Origin: Motilibacter aurantiacus
Lineage (GTDB): Bacteria > Actinomycetota > Actinomycetes > Motilibacterales > Motilibacteraceae
Direction: 5' to 3'
NCBI RefSeq assembly: GCF_011250645.1
Contig: NZ_JAANNO010000002.1
Coordinates: forward strand, 267,506-331,505
DNA length: 64,000 bases
Shown piece after piece: positions 8,571 to 17,644 of the stretch; within the stretch, counting starts at the first letter, position 1; every line of letters begins with the position of its first letter. The translations under genes and the position numbers were made by a program. The notes beneath the pieces were generated by a model. The model was not told the DNA's origin. It made no database searches and was given only the letters and a program-made list of their open reading frames with translations.

Positions 8571-9677
8571 CTAGCGCAGGCCCAGCGGGCGCGCGGCCGC
8601 GGTCCGCAGCAGCCGGTCGACCAGGGCCGGGTAGTCCAGCCCGGTCGCGGCCCACACCTGCGGGAACGCCGACGCCGGGGTGAACCCGGGCATGGTGTTG
8701 ACCTCGTTGACGAGCACCCGCCCGTCGTCCGCGAGGAAGAAGTCGACCCGGGCCAGCCCCTCGCAGCCGAGCGCGTCGAAGGCCTGGACGGCCAGCCGTC
8801 GCACCTCGTCAGCGACCTCGGCGGGCAGGTCGGCCGGGACGTCGAGCGTCGCCCCACCGTCGACGTACTTCGCCCCGAAGTCGTAGAAGTCGTGCGCGGC
8901 GTCGACACGCACCTCGGCGACGACACTGGCCTCGGCCGGGCCGCCCGCCTCGCCCTCGAGCACGCCGCACTCGAGCTCGCGGCCCACGATGCCGGCCTCG
9001 ACGATGACCCGCGGGTCGTGCCGCCGCGCCTCCTCGACCGCTGCGTCGAGCGCGTCCCACGAGGTGACCTTCGTGATGCCGACGCTGGAGCCCGCCCGGC
9101 ACGGCTTCACGAACACCGGCAGCCCCAGCGCGCGCGCCCGGGCCCGCTCGGCCTCCGGGTCGCGGTCCCAGTCCCGCGGGGCCAGGACGACGTACGGCCC
9201 GACCTCGAGCCCGGCCGCCGAGAGCAGCGCCTTCATGTGGCCCTTGTCCATCGCGGCGGACGAGGCGAAGACGCCGCTGCCCACGTAGCGCACGTCGGCC
9301 AGCTCCAGCAGGCCCTGCACGGTCCCGTCCTCGCCGAACGGCCCGTGCAGCAGCGGCAGGACGACGTCGACCGAGCGCAGCGCCCCCGGCAGGCCGCCCG
9401 GCTCCTGCAGGACGAGCCCGCCGGTGGTCGGGTCCGGGGGCAGGACGACCGCGGTGCCGGTCTCGGGCACCTCGGGAAGCCGACCAGCGCTGATCTGCAG
9501 CCGCTCGGGGTCGTCGGCGGCGAGGGCCCAGCGGCCCTCGCGGGTGATGCCGACCGGGACGACGTCCCACGCGCTGCGGTCGATCGCCCGCAGCACGCAG
9601 CCGGCCGAGACGCACGAGATCGCGTGCTCGGAGCTGCGGCCGCCGAAGACGACCGCCACGCGGGGCAGCTTGCTCAT
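8571..9677 (-). CDS. ddl: D-alanine--D-alanine ligase
   Basis: Ddl makes the D-Ala-D-Ala dipeptide that ends the peptidoglycan stem. The 368-residue ATP-grasp protein has VVFGGRSSEHAISCVSA at the N-terminus, LPLLHGPFGEDGTVQG, PVFVKPCRAGSSVGITKV, EAGIVGRELECGVL, and the C-terminal VNEVNTMPGFTPASAFP with metal/ATP residues. A Tyr in the omega-loop region (FYDFGAKY) suggests the D-Ala rather than D-lactate specificity, as known for the family. The ATG at 9675-9677 is the first start consistent with the conserved N-terminus. Confidence 0.95.
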   Translation of the reverse strand: MSKLPRVAVVFGGRSSEHAISCVSAGCVLRAIDRSAWDVVPVGITREGRWALAADDPERLQISAGRLPEVPETGTAVVLPPDPTTGGLVLQEPGGLPGALRSVDVVLPLLHGPFGEDGTVQGLLELADVRYVGSGVFASSAAMDKGHMKALLSAAGLEVGPYVVLAPRDWDRDPEAERARARALGLPVFVKPCRAGSSVGITKVTSWDALDAAVEEARRHDPRVIVEAGIVGRELECGVLEGEAGGPAEASVVAEVRVDAAHDFYDFGAKYVDGGATLDVPADLPAEVADEVRRLAVQAFDALGCEGLARVDFFLADDGRVLVNEVNTMPGFTPASAFPQVWAATGLDYPALVDRLLRTAAARPLGLR

Positions 9678-9727
9678 GGGCGGCGACCCTACCGGCCCGG
9701 CGGATCGGGCTCTGGGAGGCTTGCGGT

Positions 9728-10852
9728 GTGAAGCGCAACCCTTCCCCCGCAACGATCGCCGTCTCCGCCGGCCGCCCGCCGCACGAGCCGGACGAGCCGC
9801 TGAACGTCCCCCTGACCTTCGCCTCGACCTACACCCAGGGCGGGGGGGCGGTCTACGGCCGCTTCACCAACCCCACGTGGGAGGCGCTCGAGGACGCGGT
9901 CGGCCAGCTCGAGGGCGGCATCGCGGTGGCGTACGGCTCGGGCCTGGCCGCGGTCTCGGCCGCCCTCGACCCGGTCCCGGTGGGCGGGACCGTCGTCGCG
10001 CCGCTGGGCTCCTACTCGGGCACCCTCGCGATGCTGCGGACGATGCAGACCCGCGGGCGCATCTCCGAGGTCCGGCTCGTGGACCCGGCGGACACCGCCG
10101 CGGTGACGGCCGCCGTGCAGGGCGCCGACCTGCTGTGGGTCGAGTCGCCGACCAACCCGCTGCTCGCCGTGGCCGACCTGCCCGCCCTCGTCGCGGCCGC
10201 ACACGCCGCCGGCGCCGTGACGGTGGCCGACGCGACGTTCACGACACCACTCGTGCTGCGCCCGCTGGACCTGGGCTTCGACGTCGTCGTGCACTCGGGC
10301 ACGAAGTACTTCTCCGGCCACAGCGACGCGCTGCTCGGGGTGCTCGTGAGCCGGGACGAGGCGCGCGTGGACGCGGCCCGGGCGGTGCGGACGACGTACG
10401 GCGCGGTGCCCGGAACGGCCGAAGCGTGGCTCGTGCTTCGCGGGCTCCGCACCCTTCACCTGCGCGTCGAGCGCAGCCAGGCCAACGCCGCCGAGCTCGC
10501 CGCCCGTCTCGAGGGCCACCCCGCGCTGGAGCGCGTCCGCTACCCCGGGCTCGCGAGCGACCCGGGCCACCGGCGGGCAGCCGAGCAGATGCAGGGGTTC
10601 GGCTCGATCGTCTGCATGGACGTACGCGGCGGCACCGCAGCCGCGGAGCAGCTGGTCTCCGCGTGCGAGCTGTGGACCCCTGCTACCAGCCTCGGGGGTG
10701 TCGAGTCGACCCTGGAGCGCCGGCGCCGGCACTCGGGCGAGTCGGCGGACGTGCCCGAGGGCCTCGTCCGGCTCTCGGTCGGGGTCGAGGACGTCGAGGA
10801 CCTCTGGGCGGACCTCTCCGCCGCGCTGCAGACGCTGACTAACGAAGGCTGA
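9728..10852 (+). CDS. PLP-dependent transsulfuration enzyme (cystathionine gamma-synthase/lyase family)
   Basis: A 374-residue Cys/Met-metabolism PLP enzyme. Seen: NVPLTFASTY, YGRFTNPTWEALE, the cofactor-phosphate region GSGLAAVSAAL, WVESPTNPLLAVADL, the DATFTTPLVLRPLDLGFDVVVHSGTKYFSGHSDALLG stretch (here split in mention: DATF...HSGTKYFSGH) with the PLP lysine, and TSLGGVEST. The C-terminal end differs from usual members: the expected SMTH-type segment reads TLERRRRHSGES. Synthase (metB) and lyase cannot be told apart from sequence alone. The GTG start at 9728 has a GGGAGG site. It is divergent from ddl and convergent with gpsA. Confidence 0.85.
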   Translation: MKRNPSPATIAVSAGRPPHEPDEPLNVPLTFASTYTQGGGAVYGRFTNPTWEALEDAVGQLEGGIAVAYGSGLAAVSAALDPVPVGGTVVAPLGSYSGTLAMLRTMQTRGRISEVRLVDPADTAAVTAAVQGADLLWVESPTNPLLAVADLPALVAAAHAAGAVTVADATFTTPLVLRPLDLGFDVVVHSGTKYFSGHSDALLGVLVSRDEARVDAARAVRTTYGAVPGTAEAWLVLRGLRTLHLRVERSQANAAELAARLEGHPALERVRYPGLASDPGHRRAAEQMQGFGSIVCMDVRGGTAAAEQLVSACELWTPATSLGGVESTLERRRRHSGESADVPEGLVRLSVGVEDVEDLWADLSAALQTLTNEG

Positions 10853-10867
10853 TACGCGAAGCGCGGT

Positions 10868-11866
10868 TCACCGCTCGGCTTTCGTGCTGCGGAGCATGAG
10901 CAGCCCGACGGCCTCCGGCGGCGCCGCGCCCTCGCGGACGACGCGCACCACCTGCTCGATGATCGGCACCTCCACGTGGTGGCGCCGGGCCAGCTCGAGG
11001 ACGGACTCCGCGGTCTTGACCCCCTCGGCGGTCTGGCCGGTGGCCGCGGAGGCCTCGTCCACGCTCATCCCGCGGCCCAGCCGCTCGCCGAGGCCGCGAT
11101 TGCGCGAGAGTGGCGAGTAGCACGTGGCGACGAGGTCGCCGAGGCCGGCCAGCCCCGCGAACGTCATGGGGTCCGCGCCGAGCTCGAGGCCGAGCCTGCT
11201 GGTCTCGGCGAGGCCGCGGGTGATGAGGCTCGCCTTCGCGTTGTCCCCGAGCCCCATCCCGGCGGCCATGCCCACGGCGAGCGCGATGACGTTCTTCACG
11301 GCGCCGGCGAGCTCGCAGCCGACGACGTCGGTGTTCGTGTAGGGGCGGAAGTATGGGGTGAAGCAGGCTTCCTGCAATCGCGCGGCGACCTGCTCGTCGG
11401 CGCAGGCGACCACCGACGCGGACGGCTGGCGGGCCGCGATCTCGCCGGCGAGGTTGGGCCCGGTCAGCACGGCGACCCTGTCGGCCGGTGCGCCGGTCAC
11501 GTCCTGCACCACCTCGCTCATGCGGCGGCAGGTGCCGAGCTCGACGCCCTTGGCGAGGCTGAGCAGGACCGCGGAGGAGGGCAGGTGGTCGCGCAGCTCC
11601 CCGAGCGAGGCGCGCAGCGTCTGGGCCGGCAGCGCCAGCACGACGGCCTCCGCACCGGCCAGGGCCCGTCGCGGGTCAGCCGTCGCGCGCACCTGCTCGG
11701 GCAGGCGGACGCCCGGCAGGTAGTCGGGGTTCTCGTGCGTCCGGTCGATCGCCTCGCAGAGCGCGGCGCGCCGGCCCCACAGGACGACGTCGGTGCCGGC
11801 GTCGGCCAGGACCTGGGAGAACGCGGTGCCCCAGGAGCCGCTGCCGAGAACGGCGACGTGGCTCAC
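10868..11866 (-). CDS. gpsA: NAD(P)H-dependent glycerol-3-phosphate dehydrogenase
   Basis: GpsA reduces dihydroxyacetone phosphate to sn-glycerol 3-phosphate for phospholipids. The 332-residue product has the Rossmann motif [70 protein letters not shown] with the catalytic Lys, and [20 protein letters not shown]. The GTG start at 11864-11866 overlaps the plsC stop as GTGA, so the two phospholipid genes are translationally coupled. Confidence 0.95.
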   Translation of the reverse strand: MSHVAVLGSGSWGTAFSQVLADAGTDVVLWGRRAALCEAIDRTHENPDYLPGVRLPEQVRATADPRRALAGAEAVVLALPAQTLRASLGELRDHLPSSAVLLSLAKGVELGTCRRMSEVVQDVTGAPADRVAVLTGPNLAGEIAARQPSASVVACADEQVAARLQEACFTPYFRPYTNTDVVGCELAGAVKNVIALAVGMAAGMGLGDNAKASLITRGLAETSRLGLELGADPMTFAGLAGLGDLVATCYSPLSRNRGLGERLGRGMSVDEASAATGQTAEGVKTAESVLELARRHHVEVPIIEQVVRVVREGAAPPEAVGLLMLRSTKAER

Positions 11867-12597
11867 CCGGCCGCCCCGTCGGCGGCAGCCTTGCGCGGGT
11901 CGTACCGCTCGGCGGGCACCGGCTCCCCGCGCATCGCGGCCACCTGCGCCGTGAGGGCGTCGAGGATGCGGTCGGTCGCCTGCCGCAGGACGTCGGCCGT
12001 CATCGGCACCCCGCGCAGGTCGTCCAGCTGCACCGGCCGGCCCATCTGCATCTGCAGCGTGGGCCGCGGCCACACGCGCGGGCGCTTGGCGCCGGGCGGC
12101 AGCAGATCCTGCGCGCCCCACTGCGCCAGCGGAAGCACCGGCACGTCGGTCTGCAGGGCGAGCCGCGCCGCCCCGGTCTTCGAGGCCATCGGCCACATGG
12201 CGGGGTCCTTGGTGACCGTGCCCTCGGGATAGATGATCACGCACTCGCCCGCGCGGACCGCCTCCAGCGCCGCGTCGAACGCCTTGCCCGCGTGCCGGGA
12301 GTCGCGCTGGACCGGGATCTGGGCGGCGGTGGAGAGGACCCAGCCGATGACCGGCGTCGTGAAGAGGGTCGACTTGGCGAGGAAGCGTGGCCGCCGGCCG
12401 GCCGCATGCACGAAGTAGGCGACGGCTGTCGGGTCGGCGACGGAGACGTGGTTGGCGACGACGAGCACGCCGCCGGTGGGTGGGAGGTTCTCCTGCCCGC
12501 GCCAGGCCCGCCGGGTGAACGCCCGCAGCAACGGCACCAGCGTGACGACCGCCACCCGGTAGCCAGGGCCCTGCCAGTCCGGTCCGCCGCGCGTCAC
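11863..12597 (-). CDS. plsC: 1-acyl-sn-glycerol-3-phosphate acyltransferase
   Basis: A 244-residue PlsC-family acyltransferase that esterifies lysophosphatidic acid to phosphatidic acid. Signature motifs: NHVSVAD (HX4D catalytic pair) at about residue 50, then RFLAKSTLF, and YPEGTVTKD for phosphate binding. An N-terminal hydrophobic helix ([13 protein letters not shown]) anchors it at the membrane. The start is GTG at 12595-12597 with an excellent GGAGGAGG site. Operon with gpsA, which supplies its acceptor pathway. Confidence 0.92.
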   Translation of the reverse strand: MTRGGPDWQGPGYRVAVVTLVPLLRAFTRRAWRGQENLPPTGGVLVVANHVSVADPTAVAYFVHAAGRRPRFLAKSTLFTTPVIGWVLSTAAQIPVQRDSRHAGKAFDAALEAVRAGECVIIYPEGTVTKDPAMWPMASKTGAARLALQTDVPVLPLAQWGAQDLLPPGAKRPRVWPRPTLQMQMGRPVQLDDLRGVPMTADVLRQATDRILDALTAQVAAMRGEPVPAERYDPRKAAADGAAG

Positions 12598-12685
12598 TCC
12601 GCCTCCTCCACCTGCCGCCCACGTGCTGTCGTCACCGCCGCGGCGGCGCACAAGTCTCCCGTCCTGCGCGGCGCGCTGTCCACGC

Positions 12686-12737
12686 GGGGCCCGATGTCTG
12701 CGCATGCCAGACGTCTGCGCGGGCCCGATGTCTGCGC
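12686..12737. repeat. Three short direct repeats upstream of cofC
   Basis: The core GTCTGCGC occurs three times in 52 bases: inside two copies of GGGCCCGATGTCTGCGC and once as CAGACGTCTGCGC, which also holds the 10-base palindrome CAGACGTCTG (12708-12717). They lie in the divergent space between plsC and cofC. They could be regulator sites; no regulator is identified. Confidence 0.5.
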
Positions 12738-12797
12738 GACCCGCCCCCGCGCGGCGCGGCTGTCGCCGGCGCGCGCCCGCATGGAAGGATTCGCTGC

Positions 12798-13421
12798 GTG
12801 CGCAGCTGGGCCCTCGTCGTGCCGGTGAAGCCGCTCGACCGGGCGAAGAGCCGGCTCGAGCCCCCGCCGGGCGCGGACCGGCCGGGGCTCGCCCTGGCGT
12901 TCGCGCTGGACACGGTGCAGGCCGCGCGGCGCTGCGCTGCTGTCGACAGGGTGCTCGTCGTCTCGCCCGACCAGCGTGTCGCCGAGGCCTTCGCCGGCAT
13001 GGACGTCGCGGTCCTGACGGCCGCGCCCGACGGGATCAACCCGGCCCTGCAGGCGGGGTCCCGCAGCATGCTCGAGGCCGGTCACACCGGCCCGCTCGCC
13101 GCGCTGACAGCGGACCTGCCCGCCCTCCTGCCCGCCGAGCTGGAGGCCGCGCTCGACGCCGCGGCCACGCAGCCGCTGTCGTTCCTGCCGGACGCGGACG
13201 CGGTGGGAACCACCCTCTACTGCGCCCGGGAGCCGCGCGGCTTCGCCCCGGCGTACGGGGCGCGGTCGCGCGCGGCGCACCTCGCCGGCGGCGCGGCCGA
13301 GCTCGTGCTCGGCGGGGTCGACACCGTCCGCCGGGACGTCGACACGGCGGCGGACCTCGCATCGGCGCGTGCCCTCGGGCTCGGGCCGTGCACGAGCGCT
13401 CTGCTCACCCGGGCCGCGTGA
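12798..13421 (+). CDS. cofC: Phosphoenolpyruvate/2-phospholactate guanylyltransferase (coenzyme F420 synthesis)
   Basis: CofC/FbiD activates phosphoenolpyruvate (in actinobacteria) or 2-phospho-L-lactate with GTP for building coenzyme F420. The 207-residue product has the GT-A-like nucleotide-binding start VVPVKPLDRAKSRL, LVVSPDQRVAEAF, a GINPALQAG segment and the LTADLPALLPAEL Asp motif near residue 100, then the late PRGFAPAYGARSRAAHL. GTG start at 12798. The rest of the F420 pathway (fbiA, fbiB, fbiC) is not in the window. It is followed 4 bases later by a small cold-shock-like gene. Confidence 0.88.
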   Translation: MRSWALVVPVKPLDRAKSRLEPPPGADRPGLALAFALDTVQAARRCAAVDRVLVVSPDQRVAEAFAGMDVAVLTAAPDGINPALQAGSRSMLEAGHTGPLAALTADLPALLPAELEAALDAAATQPLSFLPDADAVGTTLYCAREPRGFAPAYGARSRAAHLAGGAAELVLGGVDTVRRDVDTAADLASARALGLGPCTSALLTRAA

Positions 13422-13425
13422 GCAC

Positions 13426-13668
13426 GTGAGCAGCGACGTGCGTGAGGAGCAGGGCACGGTGGCGGCGTACGACCGCGGGTCCGGGAGCGGCGCCGTCCTG
13501 CGTGACGACGGATCACGGGTCGCGTTCGACCGGACGGCGCTCGAACGGGCCGGGGTCCGCCTGCTGCGGGAGGGGCAGCGGGTCCGGATGCTCGTCGACG
13601 GCTCAGGGAAGCAGGTCCTGGCCCTGACCGCGGTCACGCTCCCGCTTCCTCCCGGGCTGCGCGACTGA
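13426..13668 (+). CDS. Small cold-shock-domain-like OB-fold protein
   Basis: An 80-residue protein whose spacing follows a cold-shock domain: GTVAAYDRGSGSGAVL corresponds to the GTVKWFN...KGFGFI strand, DDGSRVAFDRTAL to the DVFVHFSAI region, and LREGQRVRM to the EGQxVxF strand. The aromatic RNP residues of true CspA proteins are largely replaced, so nucleic-acid binding is not assured. GTG at 13426 starts 4 bases after the cofC stop. GTG 13418 would hit a stop after three codons. Confidence 0.65.
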   Translation: MSSDVREEQGTVAAYDRGSGSGAVLRDDGSRVAFDRTALERAGVRLLREGQRVRMLVDGSGKQVLALTAVTLPLPPGLRD

Positions 13669-13670
13669 GG

Positions 13671-13711
13671 CCGACGGGCCGGGGCCTGCGTCAGCGGCCC
13701 CGGCCCGTCGG
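13671..13711. terminator. Bidirectional terminator between the cold-shock-like gene and hup
   Basis: Perfect 16-base inverted repeat (CCGACGGGCCGGGGCC and its complement) with a 9-base loop, lying exactly between two converging stops. It can serve both strands. Confidence 0.85.
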
Positions 13712-13714
13712 GTG

Positions 13715-14512
13715 TCAGGCCTTCTTGGCGGCGCGCTTCGCCGTCGTCTTCTTCGCCGGGGTCGCGGCTGCCTTGGTAGCGGCACGGGCGGGCGAAGCCT
13801 TCTTCGCAGGTGCCGCAGCGGCCGTCTTGCGGCCGACGGCCTTGGTCGCCGTCGTCCTCGCCCCCGTGGACCTGGCCGCCGTCGTCTTGGTCGCTGTGGT
13901 CTTGGCAGCCGTCGACTTGGCCGCCGTCGACGTGGCGGCGCCACGCGCCGTCGTCTTCGTCGCGGTGGCGCGCGTGGCGGGCGCCTTGGTGGCCGTCGAC
14001 TTCGCCGCCCGGGCCGGGGCCTTGGTCGCCGCCGCCTTCGTCGCCGTGGACCGGGCCGGGGCCTTGGTGGCCGCAGCCTTCGCCGTCTTGGCGGCCGGAG
14101 CCTTGGCCGCCGTGCGCGACGCCGTCGTCTTCGCGGCCCCGCGCGCCGCCGGCGCCGGGGTCTCGGCCGCCGCCGCGCGGCCACGGGTGCTGGGAGCCGG
14201 CGGCGAGGTGGCGATCGGCGTCTTCGGGAGCTTCTTGGCCCCGCTGACGACCGCCTTCAGCTCCGTGCCGGGACGGAACTTCGGCACGGTCGTCTTCTTG
14301 ACCTTGACGCTCGCCCCGGTGGCGGGGTTGCGGGCAGTGCGCGCGGCGCGCTCGACGCGCTCGAAGACACCGAAGCCGGTGATGCCGACCTTCTCGCCCT
14401 TGACGAGCTGGCGCTGGATGACGTCAAGTACCGACTCCAGCGCATGCTGGGCCTGGCGCTTGTTGCCGTCATACCGGCCGGCCAGCTCCTCGATCAGCTG
14501 AGCTCTGTTCAC
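13715..14512 (-). CDS. hup: HU-family DNA-binding protein with histone-H1-like Lys/Ala tail
   Basis: A 265-residue nucleoid protein. Residues 1-92 are a standard HU fold: MNRAQLIEELAGR, then GEKVGITGFGVFERVERAARTARNP (read here as GITGFGVF and ARTARNPATG), VPKFRPGTELK. Residues from about 95 on are a tail made of short Ala/Lys/Thr/Pro units (KAPA, ATKAPAR, AAKT), about 170 residues. This is the actinobacterial HupS/Hlp/HupB architecture; in Streptomyces the same gene sits beside leuD. The tail is expected to bind DNA nonspecifically and alter compaction. A GGAGGGG site precedes the start. Confidence 0.95.
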   Translation of the reverse strand: MNRAQLIEELAGRYDGNKRQAQHALESVLDVIQRQLVKGEKVGITGFGVFERVERAARTARNPATGASVKVKKTTVPKFRPGTELKAVVSGAKKLPKTPIATSPPAPSTRGRAAAAETPAPAARGAAKTTASRTAAKAPAAKTAKAAATKAPARSTATKAAATKAPARAAKSTATKAPATRATATKTTARGAATSTAAKSTAAKTTATKTTAARSTGARTTATKAVGRKTAAAAPAKKASPARAATKAAATPAKKTTAKRAAKKA

Positions 14513-14656
14513 AGCTCCCCTCCGGGGGTGACGACATCAGGCTCTGTGCCCGATTTCCCGCTGACGGTAGGGGGCGAAACCGCTGCACACAACGACCGGC
14601 GCGGCGTTTCCCCTTGTGTCCTCGGGTTTTCGTCCCTCCGGAGGCCGCAAAACGGG

Positions 14657-15475
14657 CTAGCGGCGCCGGGCGAGCACGTCGAGGCGGACGTAGTCCTGGT
14701 CGTAGGACCCGTCCTCCCGGCGCAGCTCCTGAACGCAGCGCTCCTCAGCCTCTGCGGAGAAGGCGGCGGCGGCCGCGTCGTCCACGCCGGCCAGGTAGGC
14801 CGGGAGGACCTGGCTGCGCAGCCACAGCCGCAGCGCGTCGGCGTCGGCGAACGGGCGCCGCTGCCGGACCAGCCGGGCCCAGCCGTCGACGAGCGAAAAG
14901 CCCGCAGCGGCAAGGAGTACGCCGTAGTCCGCCGCCTCCGGGAAGTACCACCCGGCACCCGCGAGGCCGTGCTCACGGGCGACGGCGTCGAGCACCTCGC
15001 GCGGGCGCTCGATCTGACCGGCTCCGCCGAAATCCAGGCGCAGCAAGCCTTCGGGCCGGAGCACGGCGGCCATCTGCGACAGCACGAGCGGGTGGTCCGC
15101 GCCGTCGACCCAGTGCAGGGCAGCGACGCTGAGCACCGCGTCGAACGCGCCGCTGTCGCCGACGGCGGACGCGAGCTCCTGCGCCCGGGCCGGCACGAAG
15201 CGCAGGCCCGGGCGCGACCGGGCGCTCGCCACGGCGTACAGGGAGGGGTCGGGCTCGACGCCCACGACCTCGCCGCTGCCGGCAGGGGCGCCCTCAGGGA
15301 CGACGGCTCGCGCGACCCGCTCGGGAAGCTCACCGGTCCCGCACCCGACGTCGACGACACGCTTGCCCGGCCGAAGGCCCAGCGGAGCCAGGAACGTCGC
15401 GTCGAAAGCCCGGTGATGGGCGTTGGCGGCGGAGTACGTCGCCCCGTCCCAGCGGACCTGCGTCTGGCTGCTCAC
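14657..15475 (-). CDS. Class I SAM-dependent methyltransferase
   Basis: A 272-residue protein with SAM-binding motif I VVDVGCGTGELPERVA (about residue 40), the acidic end of strand beta2 VVGVEPDPS, motif FDAVLSVAALHWVDG and AAVLRPEGLLRLDFGG. The overall pattern resembles trans-aconitate methyltransferase-like enzymes, but the substrate is not readable. The GTG start at 15473-15475 is 10 bases after the leuD stop, so it is the third gene of a leuC-leuD-methyltransferase transcript. Confidence 0.8.
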   Translation of the reverse strand: MSSQTQVRWDGATYSAANAHHRAFDATFLAPLGLRPGKRVVDVGCGTGELPERVARAVVPEGAPAGSGEVVGVEPDPSLYAVASARSRPGLRFVPARAQELASAVGDSGAFDAVLSVAALHWVDGADHPLVLSQMAAVLRPEGLLRLDFGGAGQIERPREVLDAVAREHGLAGAGWYFPEAADYGVLLAAAGFSLVDGWARLVRQRRPFADADALRLWLRSQVLPAYLAGVDDAAAAAFSAEAEERCVQELRREDGSYDQDYVRLDVLARRR

Positions 15476-15485
15476 CGGATGGCGC

Positions 15486-16085
15486 TCAGCCCAGGACCGG
15501 CAGGGTGCGCGGCTTCCAGGAGGGCCGCGTCGCCTCGAAGACGTCGATCGCGTCGGCCTGGCGCAGCGTCAGGTCGATGTCGTCGAGGCCCTCCAGCAGC
15601 CGCCAGCGGCCGTAGTCGTCCACGTCGAACGGCGCGCTGAGGTCCCCGGCCGTGATGCGGCGCTGCTCGAGGTCGACCGTCACCGGCGTGGCGGGGTCGG
15701 CCTCGGTGATCTCCCACAGCCGCTCGACGACGTCCTGCTCGACCTGGGCGGTCAGCAGGCCGGCCTTCAACGAGTTGCCGCGGAAGATGTCGGCGAAGCG
15801 CGAGGAGATGACGACGCGGAAGCCGTAGTCGTTGAGCGCCCAGACGGCGTGCTCACGCGAGCTCCCGGTGCCGAAGTCCGGTCCCGCGACGAGGACGGTC
15901 GCCCCCGCCCGCTCGGGCTGGTTGAGCACGAACCCGGGGTCCTGGCGCCACGCGGCGAACAGGGCGTCCTCGAAGCCTGTGCGGGTGACGCGCTTGAGGT
16001 AGACGGCGGGGATGATCTGGTCGGTGTCGACGTTGCTCCGGCGCAGCGGGACCGCTGTGCCGGTGTGGGTCGTGAACGCGCGCAT
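15486..16085 (-). CDS. leuD: 3-isopropylmalate dehydratase small subunit
   Basis: LeuD is the swivelling subunit that completes the aconitase-type active site with LeuC, isomerising 2- to 3-isopropylmalate in leucine synthesis. The 199-residue product has the N-terminal [16 protein letters not shown], the [17 protein letters not shown] motif with the catalytic Ser/Arg loop, and NSLKAGLL. Length is normal. It follows leuC by 42 bases in the same direction. Confidence 0.96.
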   Translation of the reverse strand: MRAFTTHTGTAVPLRRSNVDTDQIIPAVYLKRVTRTGFEDALFAAWRQDPGFVLNQPERAGATVLVAGPDFGTGSSREHAVWALNDYGFRVVISSRFADIFRGNSLKAGLLTAQVEQDVVERLWEITEADPATPVTVDLEQRRITAGDLSAPFDVDDYGRWRLLEGLDDIDLTLRQADAIDVFEATRPSWKPRTLPVLG

Positions 16086-16127
16086 GGCGTACTCCCGTCG
16101 AGAGAAACGAAGCTCAGGCTTTGGAGA

Positions 16128-17552
16128 TCAGGCGTCGACGAGCGCGGGCTCGTCGGCCAGATCGGCGGGCGCCGCCAGGTGCCCGGTGACCGCCGTCGCG
16201 GCAGCGACCTGCGGGGAGACCAGGTGCGTGCGTCCGCCCGCACCCTGGCGCCCCTCGAAGTTGCGGTTGCTGGTGGAAGCGCTGCGCTCCCCCGGCGCGA
16301 GCTTGTCCGGGTTCATCGCCAGGCACATCGAGCAGCCGGCACCGCGCCACTCGGCACCGGCGGCCGTGAACACCTCGTGCAGTCCCTCAGCCTCGGCCTG
16401 CAGGCGGACCTGCACCGAGCCGGGGACGACCAGCATGCGCACGCCGGACGCCACGCGGCGTCCCTGCAGGACCCCCGCCGCCGCGCGCAGGTCCTCGATG
16501 CGGCCGTTGGTACAGGAGCCCAGGAAGACCGTGTCGACGCGGATGTCGCGCAGCGGGGTGCCGGCCGTCAGGCCCATGTAGTCGAGCGCGCGCTCGGCGG
16601 CGACACGGTCCTGCTCGTCGGCGAAGTCCTGCGGGTCCGGCACGTTCGCCGACAGCGGCAGGCCCTGACCCGGGTTCGTGCCCCACGTGACGAACGGCGA
16701 GAGCTGCGACGCGTCGATGACGACCTCACGGTCGAAGACCGCGTCCTCGTCGGTGACGAGCGACCTCCAGTTCTCCACCGCGGCGTCCCAGTCGGCGCCC
16801 TGCGGGGCGTGCGGACGGCCCTTCAGGTAGGCGAACGTCGTCTCGTCCGGGGCGATCATCCCGGCGCGTGCACCGGCCTCGATCGACATGTTGCAGATCG
16901 TCATGCGGCCCTCCATGGAGAGCGCGCGGATGGCCTCGCCGCGGTACTCCAGGACGTGGCCCTGCCCGCCGCCGGTGCCGATCCTCGCGATGACCGCGAG
17001 GATGATGTCCTTCGCCGTCACCCCCTCGGGCAGCTGGCCCTCGACGGTGATCGCCATGGTCTTGAACGGCTTGAGCGGCAGGGTCTGCGTGGCGAGGACG
17101 TGCTCGACCTCACTGGTGCCGATGCCGAACGCCAGGGCGCCGAAGGCGCCGTGGGTGCTCGTGTGCGAGTCACCGCAGACCACGGTCATGCCGGGCTGGG
17201 TCAGGCCGAGCTGCGGGCCGATCACGTGCACGATGCCCTGGCTGGCGTCACCCATCGGGTGCAGCCGGACGCCGAACTCCTCGCAGTTGCGGCGCAGTGT
17301 CTCGACCTGGGTGCGCGAGACCGGGTCCGCGATCGGCTGGCCCAGGCCCGTCGTCGGGACGTTGTGGTCCTCGGTCGCAATGGTCAGGTCCGGACGGCGC
17401 ACCGGCCGGCCGGCGAGCCGGAGGCCGTCGAACGCCTGCGGGCTCGTCACCTCGTGCACGAGGTGCAGGTCGATGTAGAGCAGGTCGGGCTCACCTTCGG
17501 CACGCCGCACGACGTGCGACTCCCAGACCTTCTCCGCGAGGGTCGTCCCCAT
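16128..17552 (-). CDS. leuC: 3-isopropylmalate dehydratase large subunit
   Basis: A 474-residue aconitase-family [4Fe-4S] protein: [60 protein letters not shown] (cluster Cys) and [11 protein letters not shown] (two more cluster Cys). The frame continues upstream, but ATG at 17550-17552 ([15 protein letters not shown]) matches the conserved N-terminus and has an AGGAAGGGG site. It is divergent from the NdgR-type regulator; the shared intergenic palindrome suggests direct control. Confidence 0.96.
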   Translation of the reverse strand: MGTTLAEKVWESHVVRRAEGEPDLLYIDLHLVHEVTSPQAFDGLRLAGRPVRRPDLTIATEDHNVPTTGLGQPIADPVSRTQVETLRRNCEEFGVRLHPMGDASQGIVHVIGPQLGLTQPGMTVVCGDSHTSTHGAFGALAFGIGTSEVEHVLATQTLPLKPFKTMAITVEGQLPEGVTAKDIILAVIARIGTGGGQGHVLEYRGEAIRALSMEGRMTICNMSIEAGARAGMIAPDETTFAYLKGRPHAPQGADWDAAVENWRSLVTDEDAVFDREVVIDASQLSPFVTWGTNPGQGLPLSANVPDPQDFADEQDRVAAERALDYMGLTAGTPLRDIRVDTVFLGSCTNGRIEDLRAAAGVLQGRRVASGVRMLVVPGSVQVRLQAEAEGLHEVFTAAGAEWRGAGCSMCLAMNPDKLAPGERSASTSNRNFEGRQGAGGRTHLVSPQVAAATAVTGHLAAPADLADEPALVDA

Positions 17553-17614
17553 CGCCAGCCCCTTCCTGAGCATCTTTCGCCTCGTCCGGCGTTTTCTGCT
17601 TCTTCGGCTTGCCA

Positions 17615-17640
17615 TCTCAGGACTTGAGACGGCAGTCTTG
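17615..17640. promoter_or_regulatory. Candidate NdgR/LtbR operator between leuC and ndgR
   Basis: The sequence holds two overlapping inverted repeats: TCTCA-N5-TGAGA (17615-17629) and TGAGAC-N4-GTCTTG (17625-17640). The second matches the arrangement seen upstream of leuB and ilvB. It ends 5 bases before the ndgR ATG and lies in the only promoter region for leuC, so it could give autoregulation plus leuCD control. Binding is inferred. Confidence 0.6.
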
Positions 17641-17644
17641 GTAC

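Noticed and set aside
13725-14501. 258-codon plus frame opposite hup, strongly hydrophobic
   Set aside because: It is the complement of the Lys/Ala tail; Ala/Val/Phe richness follows directly from reading that repeat backwards.
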